Counted from the first letter of the stretch, positions 47,278-55,923 are shown. The stretch is DNA of 64,000 bases from Acinetobacter sp. XS-4 (GCF_023920705.1 NZ_CP094657.1:2108001-2172000), one strand, 5' to 3'. Program-made: numbers and translations. Notes: generated by a model not told the origin, from the letters alone.

Positions 47278-48699
47278 TTAAACAATACCTGTTACGGTAA
47301 AGACCGTAATGACCACAAATACCGCTAACGTTTTTATTACTGTGACTGCAAAAATATCTTTATACGATTGTTTATGGGTTAAACCTGTAACAGCGAGTAA
47401 AGTAATAACAGCACCATTATGCGGAAGTGTATCCATACCACCCGATGCCATCGCAACCACACGGTGCATGACTTCTGGCGGAATACCTACGGCTAAAATC
47501 GCAGCGTTATAGTGTTCAGCCATCGCACTTAAAGCGATACTCATACCACCAGAAGCTGAACCGGTAATACCTGCTAAAACGGTTGTCGTCACCGGCCCAT
47601 TCACTAAAGGATTTGTGAAGGTACTGCTCATTGCATGACTAATCATGGCAAAGCCCGGTAATGACGCAATAATTGCACCAAAGCCATACTCAGAAGCCGT
47701 ATTCATTACTGCTAAAAGTGAGCCGCCAATACTGGCATTAATGCCCTCTTTAAAATTCGTCACTACACGCTGATAATCAAATAAAATTGCAGAAATAATC
47801 CCGACAATGAGCGCAAGACCAACCGCCCAGATCGCACCAGTTTTTGCTACATCTACGGTGTAGTCAGCTAAACCGACGGTGGCAAAATCAAAGCCATTTG
47901 GGTACCACTCTTTGATTGCTTTAGACAAATATTTGTTCATTACTGCAACAAGAATAAGAGGTACAAACGCTAAAAACTGACGAGCCGTACTTCCATTGGT
48001 TTGCAAGTTCATATCGGCTTCAATTTCTTGAGATGGCGTATCGTCTACACCAAACCCAGAGAAACCTTCTCCAACTTTTGCAGCAGCACGACGACGCCAT
48101 TCTAAGTAGCTCAAACCCATACATAAAACAAAAATAGCGCCAATAATTCCTAGAAATGGTGCGGCATAAATATTGGTGCCAAAGAATGTGGTTGGAATTA
48201 CGTTTTGAATTTGTGGGGTACCTGGCAATGCATCCATGGTAAATGTAAATGCACCCAGCGCGATGGTTCCCGGAATTAAACGTTTTGGAATATTAGCTTG
48301 TCTAAACAACTGATTGGCAAAAGGATAAATGGCAAATACAGCAACAAAAAGACTCACGCCGCTATAGGTTAAAATTGCACCTAGTAATACAACCGTTAAA
48401 ATTGCTTTTTTTGCCCCAATCCATCTTACAATAGTTCGAGCAATAGACTCAGCAATTCCTGACATTTCAACGACTTTACCGAAAATTGCCCCAAGCAAAA
48501 ATACCAAAAAGTAATCTTTAATAAAGTTCACCATTTTGGGCATAAATACACCCGAATAAAACGGTAAAACATTGGCTGGGTTAATGAGTAAAACAGCAAG
48601 TAAGGCACAAATTGGTGCCATGAGAATGACTGAAAAGCCCTTGTAAGCTGTATACATTAACAGCCCAAGCGAAAGTAGAATTACAAATAATTCCCACAT
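47278..48699 (-). CDS. GntP-family permease (probable 3-hydroxybutyrate uptake)
   Basis: 473 residues, about 12 hydrophobic segments. GntP family features include LLGAIFGKVVEMSGIAESIAR, AFTFTMDALPGTPQIQN and GGMDTLPHNGAVITLL. Members carry gluconate or small hydroxy acids; direct linkage to hydroxybutyrate dehydrogenase points to 3-hydroxybutyrate. First gene of a two-gene operon. Confidence 0.88.
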   Translation of the reverse strand: MWELFVILLSLGLLMYTAYKGFSVILMAPICALLAVLLINPANVLPFYSGVFMPKMVNFIKDYFLVFLLGAIFGKVVEMSGIAESIARTIVRWIGAKKAILTVVLLGAILTYSGVSLFVAVFAIYPFANQLFRQANIPKRLIPGTIALGAFTFTMDALPGTPQIQNVIPTTFFGTNIYAAPFLGIIGAIFVLCMGLSYLEWRRRAAAKVGEGFSGFGVDDTPSQEIEADMNLQTNGSTARQFLAFVPLILVAVMNKYLSKAIKEWYPNGFDFATVGLADYTVDVAKTGAIWAVGLALIVGIISAILFDYQRVVTNFKEGINASIGGSLLAVMNTASEYGFGAIIASLPGFAMISHAMSSTFTNPLVNGPVTTTVLAGITGSASGGMSIALSAMAEHYNAAILAVGIPPEVMHRVVAMASGGMDTLPHNGAVITLLAVTGLTHKQSYKDIFAVTVIKTLAVFVVITVFTVTGIV

Positions 48700-49249
48700 A
48701 TATTCTTTCTCCCTAAAGAATAGATATTAGGTTCAATAAAATTACCAAAAGATATTTAGGTTATCCCAAACCTAAAATGATAAAAATCACAATATCTATG
48801 AATGGTAATAGGAAAATGAGCTTAAAAATAAAATATCACTAAAATATTTAAAAACAATGTAATTTAATTTAAATTTTAAAATAACAATAAAATACAAATG
48901 TTTATGTTATTCGATCGGTATAATTTGACTATTTAAAAATTATTATTGTTTTATAAAACTTATTAATTGTTGAGTAAATTAATATCTCTATATTATTTAA
49001 TAAAGACAATTAAATAATATGTTTTTTAAATATTCTTTATCAAATAAAAAACAAAAGCCCCCTAATAAGGGCTTTTATCAAAATATTAGTTTTATTAATT
49101 GTAAAGCATTTCACTTAAGAGATTTACAGTAGGGAAGTCAGCTAGTATTGAACGTTCAGATTTACACTTATCAGTCTATATTATTAACAATTGGGTTATT
49201 TTGACTCTGCATAAATGTAATCCAATAAAATTAAATACTTATATCTGAT
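48700..49249. other. 550-bp A/T-rich spacer with one hairpin
   Basis: No convincing ORF on either strand. It holds the permease promoter and, at 49053-49076, an 8-bp hairpin (AAAAGCCC / GGGCTTTT) that could terminate transcription from the lipoprotein gene at 49.25 kb. Base composition becomes markedly A/T-rich here, at the left edge of the accessory stretch. Confidence 0.5.
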
Positions 49250-49672
49250 TTATAATGGTAACAATCTAGGTCTACGATATGGACCAGAACTTATACGAAA
49301 AATATTTTTAACATTTGGTTTGATATTTTGTTTCTCAAAGGCAGGGTTAAAGCTTGATCCAGTACACAGTCCTTTTCCTTCAGGATCAGGTGCCACTGCC
49401 ATACTCCATTGTCCTACTGGTAAATAAAATGTTGCTTTCTCACCTGTATCAAAACGTCCAATAGTTTCATTACGAAAGAGAACACTTAAATAACAAGCGC
49501 TACCTAGAAAGCCAGTATCTCTAGTGATTTCAACTTCAGCATAACCATCTTTATTTTCTTGATAAGCTAATAAACGTTCTTTGGGTGATTGCTTTGCCAT
49601 AGTTGTCGAAATAGGCGTTGTGGCACACCCAACCAAAGAAACGACAAAACCCAATAAAAGTATTTTTTTCAT
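49250..49672 (-). CDS. Hypothetical lipoprotein
   Basis: 140 residues from ATG 49672, preceded by GGGTAATGTC; a start four codons earlier is possible. Lipobox VGCA (Cys16) gives a membrane-anchored periplasmic protein. Later segments (GSACYLSVLFRNETIGRF, ATFYLPVGQWSMAV) suggest a small beta-rich domain of the DUF2846 kind, but I do not recognise it with confidence. Its upstream 64 bp are repeated almost exactly at 56.4 kb in front of another lipoprotein gene. Confidence 0.7.
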   Translation of the reverse strand: MKKILLLGFVVSLVGCATTPISTTMAKQSPKERLLAYQENKDGYAEVEITRDTGFLGSACYLSVLFRNETIGRFDTGEKATFYLPVGQWSMAVAPDPEGKGLCTGSSFNPAFEKQNIKPNVKNIFRISSGPYRRPRLLPL

Positions 49673-49680
49673 GACATTAC

Positions 49681-49744
49681 CCATTTTAATAACGAGTAAA
49701 ATTTAACAGTTCAGAAAAAGAAAAACCACCCAAAGGTAGCTTAA
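49681..49744. repeat. Direct repeat A1 (64 bp)
   Basis: 58 of 64 positions match 56363-56426, in the same orientation. It includes the upstream region of the lipoprotein gene and a decayed copy of the hairpin ACCACC...GGTAGC that is intact in the other copy. Confidence 0.9.
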
Positions 49745-49747
49745 AAC

Positions 49748-49828
49748 TTAATGATATTTTAGAGCTTCACATATTTTTTCTGTTGGATCTGCTGATTCTG
49801 CTGTACGTAGAGCAGAAATAAATGCTAA
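49748..49828 (-). pseudogene. Coding remnant, C-terminus only
   Basis: An open stretch of 26 codons with protein-like composition (ending ADPTEKICEALKYH then stop) but no start codon in frame; a TGA precedes it. It occupies the place held by an intact lipoprotein gene next to repeat copy A2. Probably the tail of a lost gene. Confidence 0.35.
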
Positions 49829-49920
49829 TCAGAGCAAGCATTGTAGGTTTTCTACTGCACTGTATTTAAGTTTAATTTAACACTAACTAAGTTTTTACTC
49901 TCACTACTAAAGTTTTCCTA

Positions 49921-50052
49921 TCATCTAAACTTGAATTCATCAAAGACTGCTCGAGCTTCATGGTAATTTTTTACCTTATCCTCTGCTGTTTTAGCCATAT
50001 CAATACTAAAGTCAGTCGGCTTTTTACCATTCCATCCCATAAATTTCTCCAT
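49921..50052 (-). CDS. Small hypothetical ORF, 43 residues
   Basis: A 43-codon ORF from ATG 50052: MEKFMGWNGKKPTDFS, then a charged helical-looking tail ending DEFKFR. Codon use looks normal for the window. No ribosome site is visible and the terminator of the next gene lies directly upstream, so it is either read from an unseen promoter or is a fragment of a longer gene. No family recognised. Confidence 0.35.
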   Translation of the reverse strand: MEKFMGWNGKKPTDFSIDMAKTAEDKVKNYHEARAVFDEFKFR

Positions 50053-50082
50053 AAAAAACCACTCAAATGAGAGTGGTTTTTT
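50053..50082. terminator. Bidirectional terminator
   Basis: AAAAAACCACTC, 6-nt loop, GAGTGGTTTTTT, 15 bp past the stop of the secreted-protein gene. Confidence 0.92.
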
Positions 50083-50097
50083 CTTTTCAAAAAGTTC

Positions 50098-50934
50098 TTA
50101 ATTAGCACTTCCACAAATATCAGTGGTACCTGTTGGGTATGTAAACTGCATATTTGCTTTATTAGTAATTAACTGTACTGAAACAGTTTTACCTAAAAAT
50201 TTAGAATTAGGATTTGGTGATTGTATACCCGCCCCTTTAAATCCAATACTTTTTAAAGAGTTTTCAGTAAGTAAGTTAAGGTATCCATAATTTGTACCAT
50301 TGATGATATACCCCATTTGTTTGCTAACCTGATTAAAATAAAGACCTACTCTAACTTTGCCATCTGTTGGCACCGTAACAGGAATTACCTTTCGATCAAG
50401 CTCCTTTGCAACTACTGAACCAGAACTATCTCTTTTAGTACTTGCTCCCGTGAGTGTCACATAACTTCCATCAGCATAATTTGCATCTTTATTAATTAAC
50501 CCATAACCAAGATCTAAACTAATTTCATTTTTTAAATTAGAAGCTCCTAATATATTGAAGGCTAGCTGTTGAATTTCATGGCTATCTGCTAATGCGATGT
50601 TTTTAATATTTAAAACATCAAATATAAACTCTGCTGCTATAATATTTGTTCCAATTACTGATTTATCAACTAAAGTAGTCTGAATAGAAGGTAGACTTAT
50701 CATTTTACCAGAATTTACAATTTGGTCAGCTGGTGTACTTCCTATATAACCAATTGTTGCCGTACCTTTTTGCTCAGCAATACTAATTGGAGACATTAAT
50801 TTAATCGGCCTTCCTCCTGCTGCATTTACTGCATCGACTTGAGCCCGAGTTGCATCAAAACTATAAGTGCAGGCAGCATAAGTATTTACTGAAATTCCAC
50901 TGCTGATTAATAAACTCAAAATAATTTTATTCAT
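50098..50934 (-). CDS. Hypothetical secreted protein
   Basis: 278 residues from ATG 50934 (AAGGAAG upstream), with signal peptide MNKIILSLLISSGISVNTYA. The mature protein has two cysteines (ACTYSF at the N-terminus and TDICGSAN at the end) and is rich in Ser/Thr/Asn with short beta-like segments (KVRVGLYFNQVSKQMGYIING). I recognise no domain. It is likely periplasmic or released. It lies among small lipoprotein genes in the accessory stretch. Confidence 0.7.
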   Translation of the reverse strand: MNKIILSLLISSGISVNTYAACTYSFDATRAQVDAVNAAGGRPIKLMSPISIAEQKGTATIGYIGSTPADQIVNSGKMISLPSIQTTLVDKSVIGTNIIAAEFIFDVLNIKNIALADSHEIQQLAFNILGASNLKNEISLDLGYGLINKDANYADGSYVTLTGASTKRDSSGSVVAKELDRKVIPVTVPTDGKVRVGLYFNQVSKQMGYIINGTNYGYLNLLTENSLKSIGFKGAGIQSPNPNSKFLGKTVSVQLITNKANMQFTYPTGTTDICGSAN

Positions 50935-51045
50935 GTAATCTTCCTTTTTTATTTGAGAAAATAGTATAGCCAAGCTATGTAAAAAGATTGATTAAAAACT
51001 GACAAGTGGTAATTTTACTTCTTTATAATTTTCTATTATGAAATT

Positions 51046-51558
51046 TCAATATTTAATTTCTACTACAATAATATGAATGATATAGATTAATAGGTACATT
51101 AGCACTGCTAATACACCACCGATTACTAGAGCTATCTCCATAGAATTAGAAGGATTGTTTTCTGGTTTTCTAGCAAAAATCGCAGGATATTTTGCATTCT
51201 TAATTTTCTCTTCAGCAATTCGATAATGCTTTTTACCCATTCTTATAAATATAAGAATACAAATAATAGGCAAAATAAATGATGAGTAATAAATCAATGA
51301 GTCTACTGAAAATTTGTTATTGATCGCATCATCACATTTATAAAAATACGTCTGTTTTTCTTTACTTAATTTAGTAATTTTTTCAGAAGTAATTTGACTA
51401 AAATCAAAATCATTACGACAACCAGATATAAAGACATCTTTAGCATCTCTAGAACTACTGGACCCACTACTCGTATGCCGCATATGTACTGTTGTATAAG
51501 ACATAATATTATTAGAAAATAAAAAATCAGATTTTATTAGATTAATAATAATTGGCAA
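51046..51558 (-). CDS. Hypothetical membrane protein with two TM segments
   Basis: Up to 170 residues. A TTG start at 51558 has GGAAGG about 10 nt upstream; an ATG 18 codons later (51504) has none. A Ser-rich N-terminal part is followed by a hydrophobic segment (YYSSFILPIICILIFI) and a second one near the C-terminus (IALVIGGVLAVLMYLLIYII) with a lysine-rich loop between. No family recognised. Confidence 0.55.
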   Translation of the reverse strand: MPIIINLIKSDFLFSNNIMSYTTVHMRHTSSGSSSSRDAKDVFISGCRNDFDFSQITSEKITKLSKEKQTYFYKCDDAINNKFSVDSLIYYSSFILPIICILIFIRMGKKHYRIAEEKIKNAKYPAIFARKPENNPSNSMEIALVIGGVLAVLMYLLIYIIHIIVVEIKY

Positions 51559-51559
51559 C

Positions 51560-51709
51560 CTAAACCTTCCTCAATTGGCATTTCCAAATAGTAGAGGCAG
51601 GATCCTACTGAATATGAATGACCCGAAAAGAACCTAAGGAAGTTATCCACTCATCATCAAGTTTTGGAATTATAGTCAATTCATTCTGCAGCACAGTTAC
51701 TTTTTTTAT
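51560..51709 (-). pseudogene. Decayed coding sequence with in-frame stop
   Basis: A 50-codon frame that reads like protein (VTVLQNELTIIPKLDDEWIT...) is interrupted by TAG at 51605-51607 and resumes as DPASTIWKCQLRKV before a final stop. There is no start codon. The GGATCCTG segment around the internal stop resembles the 47-bp repeats at 55.1 and 55.9 kb. Confidence 0.45.
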
Positions 51710-51939
51710 CTATGGCCAAGCTCCAAATAGTTTAGATTTTATATTGATTGTATGAGCAAAATAGAATTAAACAATCTGAGTAATTTTCTTTAACTCCATT
51801 TTTAGATTTTTTATTTGTTTTTCTGGTCATTTTTTATACAACCATTTAATAAATAGAAGAATCAATATAACTTAAAAAGCCCTCTTCAAAGGGCTATTTA
51901 AGTAGAAAAAAACTAATCTGATTCAGATCCTATCGTTGA

Positions 51940-52383
51940 TTAAACTTGATATTGATCAGCTTTAAGATTTGGTTGATCTACAAGCAGTTCAATAAAAGAT
52001 GGAATTGATGTAGTGTTAAGTAAATACGGGTTAAATTCATCGACATGATGATGAAAAAAGAAATCTTTTATTTTCGTATTTATAGGCGCAAATTTCATAC
52101 TCCAATGCTTAAATAACCGCTGTTCGGACGGTTCCGAAAAGATAATTTCACAGTTCTGATGCCGCGAATCTTTCAAAATTGAATTATAAAACAGTGATTC
52201 AACCTGTTCTTTCTCACCCTCTAAGTACTGCAAGAAATACCCATTACCATAGTAAAGTACTCCCGTAATATCATTATAAGAGTTAAATTTGACTGCTTCT
52301 GTGAGGATATCAATTAAATCTTGTTTTACTTGACTATGTTCACTATTGGTTTTACTTGCATACATAAAGCCTATTAAACTCAT
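51940..52383 (-). CDS. BLUF-domain blue-light sensor
   Basis: 147 residues, a stand-alone BLUF protein of the BlsA type. The flavin-contact residues are all in place: Tyr8 (FMYASK), Asn34, Gln52 (YFLQYLEG), and Trp94/Met96 (KHWSMKF); ITGVLYYGNGYF is the family core. Such proteins bind FAD and act by protein-protein contact; in Acinetobacter BlsA affects motility, biofilm and iron genes. No output domain and no obvious partner is adjacent. A small hairpin (AGCCCT / AGGGCT, 51879-51895) follows the gene. Confidence 0.9.
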   Translation of the reverse strand: MSLIGFMYASKTNSEHSQVKQDLIDILTEAVKFNSYNDITGVLYYGNGYFLQYLEGEKEQVESLFYNSILKDSRHQNCEIIFSEPSEQRLFKHWSMKFAPINTKIKDFFFHHHVDEFNPYLLNTTSIPSFIELLVDQPNLKADQYQV

Positions 52384-52612
52384 AGCGATAACTCGAAGAT
52401 AGATGTCAGTTGGGCATTCTGACAGCTACACACTATGCTTACAACCTGACCTATTTAAAACCTTGTATTTCAAGAGTAAAGATTATTATCATTTTGAAAA
52501 TGACAAACTTTAACAACTAGAAATCTTTTGTAAATTAAAGTCAACTAACAAACTCACTAGAAAGTCGTAATTTCAGTAAAATTAAGAATTATCTTTAATT
52601 TGTGGATGTCTA

Positions 52613-52876
52613 ATGGAGAACCATGAAATTATTCTTCAAGACGAACATCATAAACAACTTAAGATTGTCAAAGTTCAGGATGTACGTTTTGATGTAAATA
52701 CGCTTAACAATAGTTATCAATGGTTATGGGTATTTGACCATAGCTCAGAGTTTTTCCCATTTGAATTGTGGGATCAGCTCGACAATGCAACTGTTCATCA
52801 AAAGATAAAGCTCGATAATCAAGATTTTAAAATTATCAAGATTTTGACAAAGAAAACTAAAGTCAGGCCGTCATGA
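52613..52876 (+). CDS. Hypothetical protein, 87 residues
   Basis: One of the few + strand genes in the accessory stretch, with GGATG before ATG 52613. It is soluble, with no signal or TM segment, is rich in Asp/Lys/Gln and has aromatic clusters (YQWLWVFDHSSEFFPFELWDQL). I do not recognise the family. Confidence 0.6.
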   Translation: MENHEIILQDEHHKQLKIVKVQDVRFDVNTLNNSYQWLWVFDHSSEFFPFELWDQLDNATVHQKIKLDNQDFKIIKILTKKTKVRPS

Positions 52877-52905
52877 TAAATAAATGTGTAACCACGTACC
52901 ATGCA

Positions 52906-53619
52906 TTATAAAATTTGCCATAACCTCTTTTCACTTAACCAAACTGAAATCACTTGGGCCAATACTTTAGGCTGTTCAATTGGAATCATATGCCCAGTAT
53001 TATTAATTGTCTCAAGCGTTGCATGTGGCAACTGGTCTAATAATTCGATTGCCTCATCATTCGAACGCAATTGATCATTAGCACCCGAAATAATTAGGGT
53101 TGGGCATGTTATTTTACTCATATCATATGAGCTTCTATCTAACATAGATTGTTTAACGAACTCGGCATACCCTAAAGCTTTACCCATTTCTTGGATTTTT
53201 TTTATAAGATTACGATTCTGAGCATTTGAAGGATGAAGGGTTTTTTCAATAGATATCGAGCTTAGCCCTCGAAAGGTTTTCTCAGAGTTAAGTCTAATTG
53301 CAGTTAATTTTTGACTTTTTTGTTCTTCAGTATCCGATCGTAGTGAAGAGGCTATTAAAATTAGCGCCTTAACCTTTTCAGGAAATTGTTCCACTATAGA
53401 TCTGGCAACATAGCCTCCAAGTGAGAAACCTATCAGCACAAAGTTTTCTGGTGTATTGTCAACAATATTTTGAGCAATTTCCTTTATTGTCTGCCCTTTT
53501 TTTAAAGTCGCTCGAAATATTTTCCATTCTCTAGGTAGTGTATTTATCAATTCGTCCCAGAGAGACTCATCAAGCATAAAGCCAGGTATTAAAACAACCG
53601 AAAGAGACTCTCTATTCAT
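52906..53619 (-). CDS. Alpha/beta-hydrolase
   Basis: 237 residues. Oxyanion/nucleophile elbow GFSLGGYVA is near residue 87, the acid is in ISGANDQLRSNDEA, and the histidine is in NTGHMIPIEQP; the N-terminal VVLIPGFMLDESLW is typical of this fold. AAGG precedes the ATG. Substrate unknown; the fold covers esterases, lactonases and C-C hydrolases. Confidence 0.85.
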   Translation of the reverse strand: MNRESLSVVLIPGFMLDESLWDELINTLPREWKIFRATLKKGQTIKEIAQNIVDNTPENFVLIGFSLGGYVARSIVEQFPEKVKALILIASSLRSDTEEQKSQKLTAIRLNSEKTFRGLSSISIEKTLHPSNAQNRNLIKKIQEMGKALGYAEFVKQSMLDRSSYDMSKITCPTLIISGANDQLRSNDEAIELLDQLPHATLETINNTGHMIPIEQPKVLAQVISVWLSEKRLWQIL

Positions 53620-53765
53620 ATTTTGAAAACCTTAACAATGATATTTTTTGTGTATTTACACAGATTCCAAGCGTTATCTTATGATTGATCATATGAGCTG
53701 AGCATCCTCAAAAGTAGAATGCCCAATACTGTGATGAATGAAGTAGAGTTAGTTCGAGTGCTATT

Positions 53766-54560
53766 TTAATAATTATATCCATGACTTTCATCTGGGAAAG
53801 AACCATCTTTTACAGCATCCACATATGCTTTAATAGCCGAACATATATTATTTTGCCCTTCCATAAAATTCTTCACGAATTTTGCAGGTCTTTCATTTAA
53901 ACCCAACATATCATGTAATACTAAAACTTGCGCATCAGTACCACCACCTGCACCAATCCCAATTACAGGTATAGCAACTGCTTCAGAAATTTTAGATGCT
54001 AAGTTTGTAGGAACACATTCAAGTAAAAGCATTGCAGCTCCAGACTCTTCTAGTTTTTTTGCTGTTTCTAATAATTTTCTAGCTTGCTCATCCGATTTAC
54101 CTTGTACCTTATATCCTCCTAGAACATTTACGCTTTGAGGTGTTAGACCGATATGTGCACAAACTGGAATGCCACTTTCCTTTAATCTTTTAATTGAGTT
54201 AACGAGCCATAGGTCCCCTTCTAACTTTACCATATGCGCTCCAGCTTGCATTAACAAACCTGCATTTTTCAAAGCATCCCCTTCACAGGCATAGCTCATA
54301 AATGGTAAATCAGCTATAAGAAATACTCTTGTATTTCCTTTTTTAACACATTCAGTGTGATAAACCATTTGCTCTACTGTGACAGGTAAGGTGGTCTCAT
54401 GGCCTTGCAATACCATTCCTAAAGTATCGCCAACTAGCAATACATCAACGCCAGCTTTATTTGAAGCATTGGCAAATGTAGCATCATAACAAGTTAACAC
54501 TGCAATTTTCTGCTTCTGTTCTTTCATTGCTTTTAAAGTATTTAAGGTGATGGATTGCAT
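53766..54560 (-). CDS. panB: Ketopantoate hydroxymethyltransferase PanB
   Basis: 264 residues from ATG 54560 with AGAGGT 7 nt upstream, exactly the E. coli PanB length; the longer frame would start at TTG. Core motifs: [32 protein letters not shown] and [21 protein letters not shown]. It transfers a methylene group from 5,10-methylene-THF to 2-oxoisovalerate in pantothenate synthesis. panC is not next to it, which is unusual; a second, housekeeping copy elsewhere is likely. Confidence 0.93.
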   Translation of the reverse strand: MQSITLNTLKAMKEQKQKIAVLTCYDATFANASNKAGVDVLLVGDTLGMVLQGHETTLPVTVEQMVYHTECVKKGNTRVFLIADLPFMSYACEGDALKNAGLLMQAGAHMVKLEGDLWLVNSIKRLKESGIPVCAHIGLTPQSVNVLGGYKVQGKSDEQARKLLETAKKLEESGAAMLLLECVPTNLASKISEAVAIPVIGIGAGGGTDAQVLVLHDMLGLNERPAKFVKNFMEGQNNICSAIKAYVDAVKDGSFPDESHGYNY

Positions 54561-54778
54561 GAATACCTCTATAAGTTCCAATATATGAAAGCGAATACAA
54601 GGATATGCTTAAACTGCTGGAAATAACTTTCAAATTTTTACTATAAATATTGTGAAAATAGAAATATCTTCTAATTTTTTAATTAAAACTCATGATTTTG
54701 CTCATACTAAAACCATGTTTAGAATATTAATATTTAAAGGGTTTTAGTTAGTGAATAGAGTAAGGGACTCTACCATAG
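54561..54778. other. Spacer upstream of panB
   Basis: A/T-rich, with no ORF of note. A short inverted repeat AGAGT/ACTCT lies near 54757-54772. Confidence 0.4.
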
Positions 54779-54901
54779 TCACCTTCGAAGCACTTTCCAC
54801 TCTAACCAAACGAGCATAAATACAAAGATACACCCACTTACCAACCATATAAAAATTGTTCTTGGTAATGGTTTTTTAGTTTTCTTGAGCTCCCTACTTT
54901 G
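54779..54901 (-). pseudogene. Remnant of a small membrane protein gene
   Basis: Forty sense codons without a usable start read as a lysine-rich head (ELKKTKKPLPR), a hydrophobic segment (FIWLVSGCIFVFMLVW) and LEWKVLRR before a stop. The composition is that of a real single-TM protein tail. The 5' part is missing or out of frame. Confidence 0.4.
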
Positions 54902-54975
54902 TTATCTCAGCAGTTTTATCTACTACAGAATTATAATTATTTACAGTTCTGAATCATATTGTTAGTAATTAAAAA

Positions 54976-55110
54976 CTATTTGCTTAAGTCTTTTGTAGTT
55001 TGTGATACAGAGTCAGCCTGATCCGTAAATTCCGACATTTCGTCTGGTAAAAGTTTGAAATTGTATTCTTCAACCAATAACAATAAACAGACAGGATCCT
55101 TATACCAACT
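54976..55110 (-). pseudogene. Coding remnant overlapping repeat B1
   Basis: An open stretch of about 44 codons with no start reads KDPVCLLLLVEEYNFKLLP then an acidic tail ending KDLSK and a stop. Its first codons lie inside the 47-bp repeat B1. In the second copy of the repeat the same frame opens but stops after about 14 codons, so both look like fragments of a related gene end. Confidence 0.4.
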
Positions 55111-55134
55111 TTATTTTCCTTAAGGCAATAAAAA
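55088..55134. repeat. Direct repeat B1 (47 bp)
   Basis: 45 of 47 positions are identical to 55877-55923, in the same orientation and 789 bp apart. It contains CAGACAGGATCCTTA. Each copy lies downstream (3') of a small minus-strand secreted-protein or lipoprotein gene. Confidence 0.92.
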
Positions 55135-55156
55135 TCCACCCATTGAGTGGATTTTT
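55131..55156 (-). terminator. Terminator after the frameshifted gene
   Basis: AAAATCCAC, 7-nt loop, GTGGATTTT, with A/T tracts on both sides. It lies 17 bp past the restored stop codon of the frameshifted gene. Confidence 0.8.
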
Positions 55157-55172
55157 CAATTAAATTTTGAGA

Positions 55173-55510
55173 TTAAATAGCTTCTATGACGATATATTTT
55201 CCTTCATAGAATACGCCTTCGCTACCTGTTTCTTTTAATTTGCAATAAATCGCAATCGGATGTGTCAATTTTCTATTTTCTCACTGGGAATATGAGTAAT
55301 CCCAGATAAAAAATTTGAATTATCATTTTCTAAACTCCAAGAGGTACCTTTGTCTTTATGCCATTTGCTATTTGGATATTTAGAATCTAACCATTCAATA
55401 CATTGTTTCATTGTTGAAAATTTTTTTGTTTCCTCTTTTTCAATTTTTGATGCTGCATTTACCGAAGCTCCAAATGTTAAGAATAAAGCTCCAATTAAAG
55501 TTTTCCTCAT
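55173..55510 (-). pseudogene. Small secreted protein gene broken by a frameshift
   Basis: The intact part starts at ATG 55510 (GGGTAA upstream) with a signal peptide ending SVNAA and reads 81 codons to a TGA at 55265. Immediately past that, in another frame, THPIAIYCKLKETG continues through GVFYEGKYIVIEAI to TAA 55173, directly before a terminator. Removing one base in the run GAAAAT near 55268 joins the two halves into a protein of about 112 residues. The continuation is protein-like and the terminator fits the longer gene. A sequencing error or a real mutation would look the same. No family recognised. Confidence 0.65.
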
Positions 55511-55560
55511 GAAATTACCCTTTATTATTAATAATTAAAATTTAAGAGCTTAAGATATAA

Positions 55561-55589
55561 AAAATTAATCCTTAGGTGGATTAATTTTT
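55561..55589 (-). terminator. Terminator overlapping small ORF stop
   Basis: AAAATTAATCC, 6-nt loop, GGATTAATTTTT, with a T-rich tail on the minus strand. It overlaps the stop codon of the 43-residue ORF. Confidence 0.8.
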
Positions 55590-55712
55590 AGGAAGAGTTT
55601 TGTTAATTTCACTGCTAGCAGTTTCATGAAGTTTTAATAAGTTGAAACTTTCATAGTTAGCTAAAATACAAAAAAGAAGAGCGCCTAACAAAATTAGAGT
55701 TATCTTATTCAT
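55581..55712 (-). CDS. Small membrane or secreted peptide, 43 residues
   Basis: ATG 55712 is preceded by AAAGG at 9 nt. The peptide has MNK then a 15-residue hydrophobic segment (ITLILLGALLFCILA) and a polar tail ending LPKN. A terminator follows at once, so this looks like a complete small gene: either a single-TM peptide or a secreted peptide with a signal sequence. No family recognised. Confidence 0.6.
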   Translation of the reverse strand: MNKITLILLGALLFCILANYESFNLLKLHETASSEINKTLPKN

Positions 55713-55876
55713 TTCATTTTACCTTTGATATTTTATTTTTTTAATCCTGCTATGGTACATGAAAATAGTATAAAAACCTTAATTGTTAAGAATCTACCAC
55801 AATTTATTACAAAAGCCGTTTGTAATATTTAAATTACCTTTTCTAGATCTCTTAATGGAAATACAACAACAATGGC

Positions 55877-55923
55877 CAGACAGGATCCTTATGCCAACTT
55901 TATTTTCCTCAAGGCAATAAAAA
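55877..55923. repeat. Direct repeat B2 (47 bp)
   Basis: Second copy of the B repeat, differing from B1 at two positions. It lies 29-75 bp downstream of the lipoprotein gene at 55952-56353. Confidence 0.92.

Noticed and set aside
51732..51830. 32-codon minus-strand ORF starting MTRKTNKK
   Set aside because: No ribosome site, low complexity and no conserved pattern; likely chance in A/T-rich DNA.
55260..55275. Programmed frameshift in the small secreted-protein gene
   Set aside because: The site is only GAAAAT, not a classical slippery heptamer, and no downstream structure is evident; a mutation or sequencing error is simpler.
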